In this document: positions 6,141 to 12,846 of the stretch, one piece after another
How positions within the stretch are numbered: the stretch's first letter is position 1
How the letters are laid out: each line of letters starts with the position of its first letter
Assembly (NCBI GenBank): GCA_900752425.1
Contig: CAADVE010000010.1
Coordinates: 1 to 12,869, forward strand
Direction: 5' to 3'
Origin: an uncultured Collinsella sp.
GTDB lineage: Bacteria; Actinomycetota; Coriobacteriia; Coriobacteriales; Coriobacteriaceae
Length of the DNA stretch: 12,869 nucleotides
Notes under the pieces: generated by a model
What the model was told of the DNA's origin: nothing
Database searches by the model: none
The model's input: only the letters and a program-made list of their open reading frames with translations
Translations under genes and position numbers: made by a program

Positions 6141-6178
6141 GGCAAGATATGGATTCCGTTGCACGGAATCATCTTGCC
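6141..6178. repeat. Long AT-bearing inverted repeat, best oriT-hairpin candidate
   Basis: GGCAAGAT (6141-6148) pairs with ATCTTGCC (6171-6178), and GATTCCG (6152-6158) with CGGAATC (6164-6170), around loop TTGCA. A 3-nt bulge (6149-6151) lies on the left arm. TCCGTGCA (6133-6140) can instead pair with TGCACGGA (6160-6167), giving an alternative fold. It stands out as less GC-rich than its surroundings. Confidence 0.6.
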
Positions 6179-6260
6179 GCCTGCGGCGGAGGGCGAACCG
6201 CTCCGAAGTCGCTCCCGCCAATAATAAGCTGGGACGCTTGTTGCGTCCCGGCCCAAGCGC

Positions 6261-7199
6261 TCAGTCACCTCGCCCGTTCTGGTTCTCCCACGACTTGCGC
6301 TCAAGTTCCCAGAACGCCCTCATCGCCGTCGCTATCCCGCGCAGCGTGAAGCGGACGACGAGGCCGGTTGAGCGGTCGACCGCGAAGCCGAGCCTGCCGC
6401 CGTTGACCTTCCGCACGGCCCCGAGGGCCTTCGAGAAGAAGCGGTACTGGAGGCTCCCGCCCTTCGACCTCGCGAGCTCGATGCCGTCTCGCCTGAGCCG
6501 CCGGTCGAGCTCGGCCATGCGGTCGGGGCAGTCCCTCATTCGTCCGACCTCCTCGACGCGACGGGCGACCGCCACGCGGACGCGGGCGTTCTCGGAGCGC
6601 TCGGCCTGCCCCTTGCGGGCCATGTCGCGTTCCTCCCTGCCCGGCTGTCTCGCGTGGACGCGCGAGTTGGCCTTGCCGCGCTCAAGCTGCCTGAGCCCAT
6701 ACTTCTTGTCCAAGGCGCGGACGGTCTTCACCCTCGCGGTTGCGGCCTTGCGTGCGGGACCCTCGTCGAGCCTCCTGCCCGTCTCAAGGTCGCTGCGGTT
6801 GATGCCGAGGTGCACGGCATAGCGGTCGGTGCCGTCCGCGCGGCAGCGCTCGCGGTGAAGCACCATCACGACCTCCTGGTTCGGATAGCGCTCGGCCACA
6901 TAGGCCCGAGCGTATTTCATGCACATTTCAGGCGTCATCTTTCCGCCGTTGAGGTCGCACTCGTCGGGGAGGAAACCGAGTATCTGGTGCTGCATGTAGG
7001 TACACTTGGCCCCCGCCTTCCCTGGCCTGTCGTGGCCCATGGCCCTCCTCGTGTCCGTCATTTCCTGGAACCAGCGGTCTTCGTCGATGATGTTCTGGGT
7101 GTCGTGCGCGAGTGCCTTGTCCCTGTCCCATGAGAGGTAGTCCCTGAGCCGGGAGAGGTGCCCCTCGCTGCAAACGCTCGTCTGCTTGATTGCCGTCAT
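6261..7199 (-). CDS. MOBP-like relaxase / mobilization nuclease
   Basis: A DNA-nicking transesterase that would cut oriT, stay bound to the 5' end and lead the strand into a recipient. The N-terminal 145 residues follow the MOBP plan: candidate catalytic Tyr21 in LSRLRDYLSWDRDKAL, the block HQILGFLPDE (71-80), and a histidine motif from His115 (VLHRERC) to His130 (RYAVHLGIN, Asn134). The family usually has a further His two residues before the last one; here that place is Ala128, so metal binding may differ. The remainder (150-312) is basic and probably contacts DNA. At 312 aa it is compact. A GGGAGG site precedes ATG 7199, which is 9 nt after the coupling-protein stop. The relaxase call is firm at family level; activity is untested. 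Confidence 0.82.
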   Translation of the reverse strand: MTAIKQTSVCSEGHLSRLRDYLSWDRDKALAHDTQNIIDEDRWFQEMTDTRRAMGHDRPGKAGAKCTYMQHQILGFLPDECDLNGGKMTPEMCMKYARAYVAERYPNQEVVMVLHRERCRADGTDRYAVHLGINRSDLETGRRLDEGPARKAATARVKTVRALDKKYGLRQLERGKANSRVHARQPGREERDMARKGQAERSENARVRVAVARRVEEVGRMRDCPDRMAELDRRLRRDGIELARSKGGSLQYRFFSKALGAVRKVNGGRLGFAVDRSTGLVVRFTLRGIATAMRAFWELERKSWENQNGRGD

Positions 7200-7208
7200 G
7201 GGCCCTCC

Positions 7209-9125
7209 CTAGTCGAGCGAGAGGCCGCTGAACTTGCCGGTCGGCTCGGCCTTCGCCTTCTTCTTCGGCTCGGGCCATTCGAGGCACCAGGGGATGACGC
7301 GCTCGCCCATCTTCCCGGCTGCGGCCTCGTCCAGCCGCCTCTGATAAGCGCGGCGCTTCTCCGTCTCGTGCTCCGGAGTCCCGAGGTCGAAGTGCTCCTT
7401 CGTGGGTGTCTTAGTGCAATCGGTGACGGGTGAGCGGAAGACCCCGGCTCGCTCGGTGGGCATTCCGTTGTCCGCGTGTTTCACGACGACTATCCCGTCC
7501 CGGTCCGGGGCCATGTCGCGCCACTCCCATGCGTGCACCACATCGTCGGCGCTCTCGCTGTAGGAGGTCGAGGCCGACGAGCCCGACGCCGCCTTGCTGC
7601 TGCTCGTGCCCTGCGTGTGGCGGGTGGTCTTGCCTATGAGCTCGGTGAAGTACCGGCGGTCCTCCTCCTCGGCGAGCTTCATGGCGACCTTGACGCCGCA
7701 GTTCGCGAGAATTTTCCTGCGCCCGTCTCGCTCACCGTATTTATTAAGCTGGGATATATCTTGCGTTGCCCCCGTCCAGTAAATCTGGAACGCCCTTCCA
7801 AGTGAAAGGAGGGCGGGCAGGCACTCGACGCGGGGGAGGTTGCCCCACTCGTCGCCGAGTATCTGCACGGGGCGGGGGAGCCTGCCGCCGTTGGAGTCGG
7901 CGGCGGCCTGGACGGACGCCCAGAGCTGCGAGAGGAATATCGCCGCTATGCAGTTGTAGGGCGAGCCCTCGTCGAGCACGTGGAGGAACACGGCGCTCTT
8001 GTTCTCAAGGACCGAACGCGGGTCGATGTCGGACCCGGACGTCATCCATGCGACCGGGGCTGACGAGAACGGGCGGAGCGCCACCTTGAGCGTCGAGAGG
8101 ATACTCCTGAGCTCGTTGCCGCCCGAGGAGACGAACTGCGAGGCCCTGTTCTTCGCGGGGTGCCCGCTCGGCAGGGCGCGAAAGACGGACTTCAATGGTT
8201 CGGCCGGGTCGTCGCCCTCGGCCTCGGTGCCGCGGTCCAGCACCTCGCAGACGGTCGCCAGGTGCTTGGACTCCTCGGGGCACTTGTCGGACATGGAGAC
8301 CAGCAGGACGAGGGCGGACAGGAGCCCCCGCGCGGACGCGGTCCAGTGCGAGCCCTTGCCCTTCTCGTCGTCCTGTACCACGAGCTCAGCGATGGCGTCT
8401 GCCGCCTGCTCGGCCTCCTGGTCCCGGCCCTCGGCGAGGAGGTCGAGCACCTGCCTGAGCGGGTTGAACCTCTGGCCGCGATAGGGATGCTGCGTGTCGA
8501 GCAGGAGGACGCGGTAGCCGCGACGGGCCAGCTCGTCGCCCGTGAGCTCTACGAGCTCGTTCTTCACGTCGGAGACGACGAGGGTCGCGGGCTCGGAGCC
8601 GTTTGAGCCGTCGCCGTACGAGAGCAAATCGATAGAGGGGAGGTAGAGGAAGCGGCTCTTGCCTGACCCAGTGGCCCCGGAAACGAAAATCATCTTCTTG
8701 GGCTCGAAGAGATAACAGGGCTTGCCGCGCCGCTTGGTGAACCCGTAGACAAACCCGCGCGACGAGGGGTTGGCCGAGCCATCCCATGTGACGGAGCCCC
8801 TCACGACCTCCCGGCCCGTCTTCACGTGCGCGTCCCCGAGCACGCCGCCGTCCTCGCCCCTCGCGTTGAGGGCGCTTGAGTAGGCGATGAGCGAGCATGC
8901 ACAGAGCGAGAGGAGGAGGGTGAGGGCGGTGCCCGCCGGGCAGGCGGTGAATGAGCCCGAGAGCCACCAGCCGAGAACCGTGGCTGCGTCGAGCGCCGAG
9001 GGGAGGAGCGACGCGTCGAGCGGGAGCCCCGCGACGAGGCGGTCTATGGGGGAGGCGAGCACCGGGCAGGCGAGCGCGGCGAGGACAATTGAGGTGACGA
9101 GCGCCGTGAGTATCTTTGTCTTCAT
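7209..9125 (-). CDS. VirD4/TraG-type type IV coupling protein
   Basis: Membrane ATPase that docks the relaxase-DNA complex to a conjugation channel. The 638-aa protein has a signal-like hydrophobic N-terminus (about 5-25) and a second membrane segment (about 62-84). The motor domain follows: Walker A GATGSGKS (150-157), SDVKNEL (185-191), and Walker B with the coupling-protein signature ILGDEWGNLP (422-431; Asp425, Glu426). A Ser-rich stretch follows before a basic tail (PKKKAKAE) near the end. Length is normal for the family. The ATG overlaps the MobC stop as ATGA, and the stop is 9 nt from the relaxase start, so the three are translationally linked. No VirB4, VirB6 or peptidase gene is nearby, so it presumably serves a channel encoded elsewhere. 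Confidence 0.93.
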   Translation of the reverse strand: MKTKILTALVTSIVLAALACPVLASPIDRLVAGLPLDASLLPSALDAATVLGWWLSGSFTACPAGTALTLLLSLCACSLIAYSSALNARGEDGGVLGDAHVKTGREVVRGSVTWDGSANPSSRGFVYGFTKRRGKPCYLFEPKKMIFVSGATGSGKSRFLYLPSIDLLSYGDGSNGSEPATLVVSDVKNELVELTGDELARRGYRVLLLDTQHPYRGQRFNPLRQVLDLLAEGRDQEAEQAADAIAELVVQDDEKGKGSHWTASARGLLSALVLLVSMSDKCPEESKHLATVCEVLDRGTEAEGDDPAEPLKSVFRALPSGHPAKNRASQFVSSGGNELRSILSTLKVALRPFSSAPVAWMTSGSDIDPRSVLENKSAVFLHVLDEGSPYNCIAAIFLSQLWASVQAAADSNGGRLPRPVQILGDEWGNLPRVECLPALLSLGRAFQIYWTGATQDISQLNKYGERDGRRKILANCGVKVAMKLAEEEDRRYFTELIGKTTRHTQGTSSSKAASGSSASTSYSESADDVVHAWEWRDMAPDRDGIVVVKHADNGMPTERAGVFRSPVTDCTKTPTKEHFDLGTPEHETEKRRAYQRRLDEAAAGKMGERVIPWCLEWPEPKKKAKAEPTGKFSGLSLD

Positions 9126-9472
9126 GGTTGTTCCTTTGTTTTTGACAGAAGGTCCGAGAGTTGAGAGGTCGTGCGGGCTATGAGGTTTAAGGCCTCCGAG
9201 AGCCGATGTGCCGTCTGTCCGTCGACCCCGTATTTGTTAATGGCCCGTTGGGCCTGGTTAAGGTTGTTTCCCTGCCGCTTCATCTCGGTGAGCATCTGCC
9301 GGAGGGTCGACTCGTCGGCGATCTTGACCGGTTTCTCTCCGAGATTGAGCGCAGCCTCGCGCATGAACGTCGATGGGGGCATGCCGAAAGAGGAGGAGCG
9401 GGCCACGATTGCGACCCGCTCCTCATCGGTCATCCTGACGTTTATATGTGCGGTCCTGCTATTGCCGCGCAT
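9122..9472 (-). CDS. mobC: MobC-type relaxosome accessory protein
   Basis: Small DNA-binding partner (116 aa) of the relaxase, expected to bind oriT and help open the nick region. The N-terminal part HINVRMTDEERVAIVARS (9-26) with PPSTFMREAAL (32-42) resembles a ribbon-helix-helix fold. The C-terminal part LRQMLTEMKRQGNNLNQAQR (58-77) is the recognisable MobC segment. ATG 9472 follows the helicase stop by 3 nt, and the stop overlaps the coupling-protein start. This order (mobC, coupling protein, relaxase) supports a mobilization operon. Confidence 0.88.
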   Translation of the reverse strand: MRGNSRTAHINVRMTDEERVAIVARSSSFGMPPSTFMREAALNLGEKPVKIADESTLRQMLTEMKRQGNNLNQAQRAINKYGVDGQTAHRLSEALNLIARTTSQLSDLLSKTKEQP

Positions 9473-9475
9473 CGC

Positions 9476-10372
9476 CTAATCCCTATCGAGGAAGGTGGCA
9501 TGGACCCCGTCGAAATCGAGCCGCGCCTCGGCCAACATTCCGTAACGGTTCTTGAGGGCAATGAGCTTGAGCGGAGTTCCGCTTGCGGGAGGCTCATAGG
9601 GAAAGCTGGGCTTACCGTTGTCATCGGCGAGGTAGAGCACAGAGTCGAAGCCGTATTCGACGGCGGAGGAACCGCCGAACATGCCGAGGCTTGGCTTGGT
9701 CGACTTCCCAGACTCGTAGGACTTGCGCGTGGTCGAGCTCAGGGCGATGACGGGCGAGCCATAGAGGTTCGATATTTCGCGCAAACCCTTTACGCATGCG
9801 GTGATTGCCAGGCGCTCGTCGATGAACTGCTGGTCTGCCGTGGTGCCGCAGGCCAGGAGCTGCAGATAATCCACGAAGACGATAGGGGCCTCGTCGCGCT
9901 CGCGTGCCACCAGTCCGACGAGGTTCGAGAGCTCGACGGTGTTCAGCGGACCGGTGATGCAGAGATTGGGGGCGATGCGGTCGCGGTACATGCCGAGTGC
10001 GTTTTCGAAGGCCACGTGCTTGGGGTGGCTCTCCGCCGCCGCATCTGCGACCTCGGAGAGGGCAAGCTCGGTGCCGCTGAGCCGCGTAAGGCTCTTTTCC
10101 AAGAGCTTGTGCGCGGGGAGCTCGGCGGAGACGTAGACGACTGGGTGCCCGTCGTCCGCGAGCTTGTCGGCCTCCTGCAAGGCCAGGGTCGTCTTGCCCT
10201 TGCCGGGTGCGGTGCCGATGGCGTAATTCAGTCCGGGGTAAACGCCACCGAGAACGTCGTTGAGGGCCTTGAGGCCAAAGTGGGCGACGGGCTGGTCGCC
10301 CTCAAGGGCGCTTAGATGCTCGTCGAGCTTATCGGATTCGAAAACGAGGAGGTTGGAGGTCGGGCACTGCAT
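9476..10372 (-). CDS. DnaB-like (RecA-fold) replicative helicase domain protein
   Basis: A 298-aa hexameric-helicase-type ATPase corresponding to the C-terminal motor half of DnaB without the usual N-terminal domain. Motifs in order are the entry VLGGVYPGLNYAIGTAPGKG with Walker A GTAPGKGKTT (about 53-62), VVYVSAELPAHKLLEKSL (DnaB-like), Walker B IVFVDYLQLL (about 164-173), a sensor region ALSSTTRKS, GSSAVEYGFDSVLYL (about 234-248), and KNRYG near the end. It probably helps unwind or replicate the excised element, or loads the host machinery. The start is ATG 10372, overlapping the upstream stop as TGATG; GTG 10375, 7 nt after AGAGG, is an equally plausible start. Distant relatives such as RepA- or KaiC-type ATPases are the alternative. 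Confidence 0.85.
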   Translation of the reverse strand: MQCPTSNLLVFESDKLDEHLSALEGDQPVAHFGLKALNDVLGGVYPGLNYAIGTAPGKGKTTLALQEADKLADDGHPVVYVSAELPAHKLLEKSLTRLSGTELALSEVADAAAESHPKHVAFENALGMYRDRIAPNLCITGPLNTVELSNLVGLVARERDEAPIVFVDYLQLLACGTTADQQFIDERLAITACVKGLREISNLYGSPVIALSSTTRKSYESGKSTKPSLGMFGGSSAVEYGFDSVLYLADDNGKPSFPYEPPASGTPLKLIALKNRYGMLAEARLDFDGVHATFLDRD

Positions 10373-10614
10373 CACTCGCTCGCCTCTTCAGCGAGCTTTT
10401 TGAAGTAGTCGAAGAGGTCTTCCTCCATGACAAAATACTGGTTGGCGATGCGGAAGCAATGATGAGTCGACTTCATGAGCCGGATGGCACTTGACTGGCC
10501 AATGCCGATGAGAATCTGAACATCAAGACGGCTCAAGATACGCTTGGTGCCAGTGCGGCGAAGGTTGATGCCTGCGGAAATGGCGTCAACCTTGGGGTCA
10601 TCTGCAAAATGCAT
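10372..10614 (-). CDS. Excisionase-like winged HTH protein
   Basis: An 80-aa basic protein with a MerR/Xis-type helix-turn-helix. ILSRLDVQILIGIGQSSAIR (26-45) gives the two DNA-binding helices, HCFRIANQYFVMEEDLFDYF (52-71) the wing and trailing helix. Proteins of this shape beside tyrosine integrases usually act as recombination directionality factors or as control proteins for the transfer operon. ATG 10614 has GAGGAG 6 nt upstream. A longer frame from TTG 10665 lacks a ribosome site and I reject it. Its stop overlaps the helicase start by one nucleotide, so it heads the mobilization operon and may autoregulate it. An excisionase function is inference; a transcriptional role is equally possible. 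Confidence 0.72.
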   Translation of the reverse strand: MHFADDPKVDAISAGINLRRTGTKRILSRLDVQILIGIGQSSAIRLMKSTHHCFRIANQYFVMEEDLFDYFKKLAEEASE

Positions 10615-10706
10615 GATAAACTCCTCTGTTAGGGCGCTCGGCTCCTCTTCGATGTTTGGCGACAATGAGGGGAGTCGGGTGCTTGCTTGTAATTCGGGCT
10701 TATCGA

Positions 10707-11393
10707 CTAGTTGGCGTCTCCTTCCTCGTAAGCGTCGATAAGGTGTAAGAGGCTAATTCGAGCCTCTGTGGGCTCCACGTACCCCTTGCGTGACGACTCG
10801 CCCATGTTGGCGAAATCGAGCAGAACGCGATAGGTACAAGAGTAATCCTTGATGCACTCCCACAGATTGATGATGTACGAGAGCAGCGGCGTGACGGTGA
10901 GTAGCGCCGTCGGGTTTTGCAAGAGCGTTTCAAGCTCGCGCCCGGTTTTTGCCTGAATGCGTAAGTCGAGACTGTCCTCGTGCGCCTTGGAAGCCTCTTC
11001 GGCCAGAAGACAGACGCTATCCCAATTCGAGCGGAGATGATGCACGCGCTCGTCAGCGGTGTCGATGCAGACTCTAGCCTCATGACAGTAGTCAAAGAAG
11101 CCTTTGACGATGTTGCGGCAGTCCTTTTTGGGCTGGATGGCGCTCCAGTCTTCGAACATAGCCTCAAAGGCGTCGAGACAGTTTCCATCTTCTGCATAGA
11201 TGAGCTGCGCCGCCCATCTTCCGAGGTCTGTGCTAGTCAGCTGCTCCATGGGGAGTCTCGCCAAGAGCGCGGAGGGAGTGAGCCCCCTTGTGGCTGCTAG
11301 GTCGGCGCTGGAGCGCTTGAAAAAGACTTGCTCCTCTTTTGAGCTAAACAGAATCGTCGAACGGAGCTTGCTGCTCGCGGTGGTCAATGCCAT
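10707..11393 (-). CDS. Hypothetical protein, unrecognised family
   Basis: A 228-aa protein that I do not recognise. It looks soluble and mostly helical, with no membrane segment, no nucleotide-binding loop and no obvious catalytic motif. It has several cysteines (72, 92, 103, 109, 128, 180, 186), of which DYCHEARVC is the densest patch. The first 55 residues resemble a small DNA-binding or adaptor segment only weakly. GGAGG lies 6 nt before ATG 11393, a strong start. It lies between integrase and the Xis-like gene, preceded by a 64-nt gap with a perfect palindrome and followed by 92 nt before the next start. Base composition is less GC-rich than the relaxase and coupling-protein genes. Possible roles include control of excision, replication or defence; none is supported. 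Confidence 0.8.
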   Translation of the reverse strand: MALTTASSKLRSTILFSSKEEQVFFKRSSADLAATRGLTPSALLARLPMEQLTSTDLGRWAAQLIYAEDGNCLDAFEAMFEDWSAIQPKKDCRNIVKGFFDYCHEARVCIDTADERVHHLRSNWDSVCLLAEEASKAHEDSLDLRIQAKTGRELETLLQNPTALLTVTPLLSYIINLWECIKDYSCTYRVLLDFANMGESSRKGYVEPTEARISLLHLIDAYEEGDAN

Positions 11394-11404
11394 TGATAAC
11401 CTCC

Positions 11405-11421
11405 TCTCACTTTAGGTGAGA
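11405..11421. promoter_or_regulatory. Palindrome before the 228-aa gene
   Basis: TCTCAC (11405-11410) and GTGAGA (11416-11421) are perfect inverted repeats around TTTAG, directly upstream of the GGAGG site. On the minus strand TGTTATACT (11434-11426) looks like an extended -10 just before it. The palindrome would lie at the transcript start, as an operator or a 5' hairpin. Confidence 0.5.
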
Positions 11422-11457
11422 ACAAGTATAACAATACGTGCACCATATAACATGGCT

Positions 11458-12759
11458 CTATTCTGATTCACTCAACTTTTCAAAGACTTCTGCTGCGTTT
11501 CGGTCATTGGCCCTGATTGCATGGGTGTAGAAATTAGCCGTTGTGCTTGCGGAGGCATGGCCCATTCGCGCCTGAACGGTCTTTAAATCGACGTTGCTCG
11601 CCACGAGAGCGGTCGCGGCGGTGTGACGGAGGCCATGGGGAACAAGTCCTGAGTAACCAGTGCCGCGCGTATGAAGCTTGCCGTCTCGCATGAACTGCTT
11701 CGTCACATTGCTGTAGGTTCCATAGCCGTTATCGACGCAGAAGTCCCTAAACCATCGGGAATAGTTGTGCCCCTCTGGCCGGGTTATGCTTATTCGGCGG
11801 AGGCCCATCGCATCCCTTTCAACGCTAAGCGCGTGAACGATGGGATCGGTGTCCTTTCGTTCTAGCCCACGGCGTTTGAATATGTTGCGTTGCACGTCCC
11901 TCCATTTATCCAAGTAATCGGCCAGCGTTTTATCTATAGAGAGAATGCGCCTGCTCATTTCTGACTTCGGGGGCCTTAGGGTTTTGTCGTTGGTGTACTG
12001 GCGGACGATTCGAAGCTCCATGGCCTTGGGGTCGTAATCGAGCCAGCTTAGGCCCAGCGCCTCTCCCTTTCTCAGTCCAAGGTGGAATATGAGCATGGTG
12101 CAGACCGTCATGGGTCCCATCGGCTCGGCAAGCAGGCATTCGGTGAACCGTGGAAGCTCGTCAGGGGGAAGAAAGTTGCGTGCCCGCAAGTCCGGTTTCG
12201 GAAGCTTGATGCCCATGCAGGGATTGCGGTCTATCAGCTCGTTCTCGAGGGCGTCTTGCATGACCTGCTTAAGCTTGACGTGAATACGACGAATCTCGGC
12301 GTCGGTGAACCTTCCATTTGAACGAGCCTCAGCGTAGGCGCGTTTAATATCGTCGGGCCTCAGGTCGGCTAGGGGCACGTCTCCGAACAGTTCTCGTATG
12401 TGTCGCACGTCGTATCCCTCTCGCTCATAAGAGAGAGGGGAGCCGAATGAGCCCTCTCGGAGCACGTGGAAAGATTCGGCATATGCCGCTACGGTGCTTG
12501 GGGCATCCCTAGATGGTTCATGGCTCTCAAGTTCCTCGCGGTACTCGTTGAGGGCGTTTGCGACTTCGCTAGGCCAGTTCTTTGGGTTCTTGCTCTTGCA
12601 ATGGATAGTCCTCTTGGGTGTTTTGAGATACTTAACCTTGCTGCCGTTCTTTCCGGAGTTTGGGTCTCTCCCAAGAGAGAAGTAAATCTTGAATGAGCCG
12701 GGCTTTCCCTTGATGGGTTCGGATGTTCCCTTTGCGGTTGGTTTGATTCTGGTTTCCAA
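11458..12759 (-). CDS. Tyrosine recombinase / phage-type integrase
   Basis: Site-specific recombinase that would integrate and, with a helper, excise the element. The 433-aa protein has an N-terminal arm-binding region (1-80), a SAM-like core-binding domain (about 85-190) and a catalytic domain (195-420). All expected residues are present: Arg230 in HLGLRKGEALGL, Lys265 in PPKSEMSRR, His375 and Arg378 in HGLRHTAATAL, His401 in MGHASASTT, and nucleophile Tyr411 in FYTHA. The start is TTG at 12759, with GGAGG exactly 6 nt upstream and no better ATG; a weak start may limit expression. It is the outermost gene on the right and reads inward. The following gene has its own apparent promoter, so int may be transcribed separately. 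Confidence 0.94.
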   Translation of the reverse strand: METRIKPTAKGTSEPIKGKPGSFKIYFSLGRDPNSGKNGSKVKYLKTPKRTIHCKSKNPKNWPSEVANALNEYREELESHEPSRDAPSTVAAYAESFHVLREGSFGSPLSYEREGYDVRHIRELFGDVPLADLRPDDIKRAYAEARSNGRFTDAEIRRIHVKLKQVMQDALENELIDRNPCMGIKLPKPDLRARNFLPPDELPRFTECLLAEPMGPMTVCTMLIFHLGLRKGEALGLSWLDYDPKAMELRIVRQYTNDKTLRPPKSEMSRRILSIDKTLADYLDKWRDVQRNIFKRRGLERKDTDPIVHALSVERDAMGLRRISITRPEGHNYSRWFRDFCVDNGYGTYSNVTKQFMRDGKLHTRGTGYSGLVPHGLRHTAATALVASNVDLKTVQARMGHASASTTANFYTHAIRANDRNAAEVFEKLSESE

Positions 12760-12790
12760 AAGAGTCCTCCAAGGGGATTACGTTAGGCTC

Positions 12791-12821
12791 GGGGGCCGGG
12801 GCCCCCCAAGACCCGGCCCCC
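12791..12821. promoter_or_regulatory. GC-only stem-loop in the integrase leader
   Basis: GGGGGCCGGG (12791-12800) pairs perfectly with CCCGGCCCCC (12812-12821). The same left arm can instead form GGGGGC-CGGG-GCCCCC (12791-12806). The two folds exclude each other and lie 21 nt before the integrase ribosome site, so they could modulate int expression or shield it from read-through. Confidence 0.5.
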
Positions 12822-12829
12822 GCCCCGAC

Positions 12830-12846
12830 TAAACACCCCTGGGGGG
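12830..12846. repeat. Right copy of the putative element-bracketing direct repeat
   Basis: TAAACACCCCTGGGGGG matches 3745-3761 at 15 of 17 positions in direct orientation, 9,085 bp away, 71 nt upstream of the integrase start codon. Position fits an attachment site next to int. A following CTTTTT on the plus strand could also make the CCCCTGGGG hairpin a weak rightward terminator. Confidence 0.35.

Larger units (their letters stand above)
5804..6260. other. 457-nt GC-rich hairpin-dense region, candidate oriT/origin
   Basis: This is the convergent gap between the surface-protein terminator and the relaxase stop. Both strands have open frames here, expected from GC-rich sequence, but no ribosome site or recognisable protein. 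It holds hairpins at 5815-5832 (ATCGGCC/GGCCGAT), 5833-5856 (GGGTCCCGC arms), 5859-5875 (GCGACGC/GCGTCGC), 5889-5909, 5964-5988 (CGATGGC/GCCATCG), 6111-6124 (GTTGC/GCAAC), 6141-6178 and 6231-6249 (GGGACGC/GCGTCCC). It also holds direct repeats at 5897/6047 and 5998/6025. Such density beside a relaxase gene is typical of a transfer or replication origin. I could not identify a nic site. Confidence 0.5.

Noticed and set aside
5762..6304. 180-codon leftward frame in the hairpin-dense region
   Set aside because: Composition-driven Arg/Ala/Gly-rich product that crosses a terminator and runs into the relaxase 3' end; similar frames exist on the other strand.
5812..6822. 336-codon rightward frame
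   Set aside because: It starts in the hairpin region and runs antisense through much of the relaxase, whose motifs are clear. It is typical of GC-rich DNA.
9206..10315. 369-codon rightward frame
   Set aside because: Antisense to MobC and the helicase, both of which have family motifs and proper starts.
10615..10665. TTG-initiated extension of the Xis-like protein
   Set aside because: No ribosome site before TTG 10665, whereas GAGGAG is well placed before ATG 10614.
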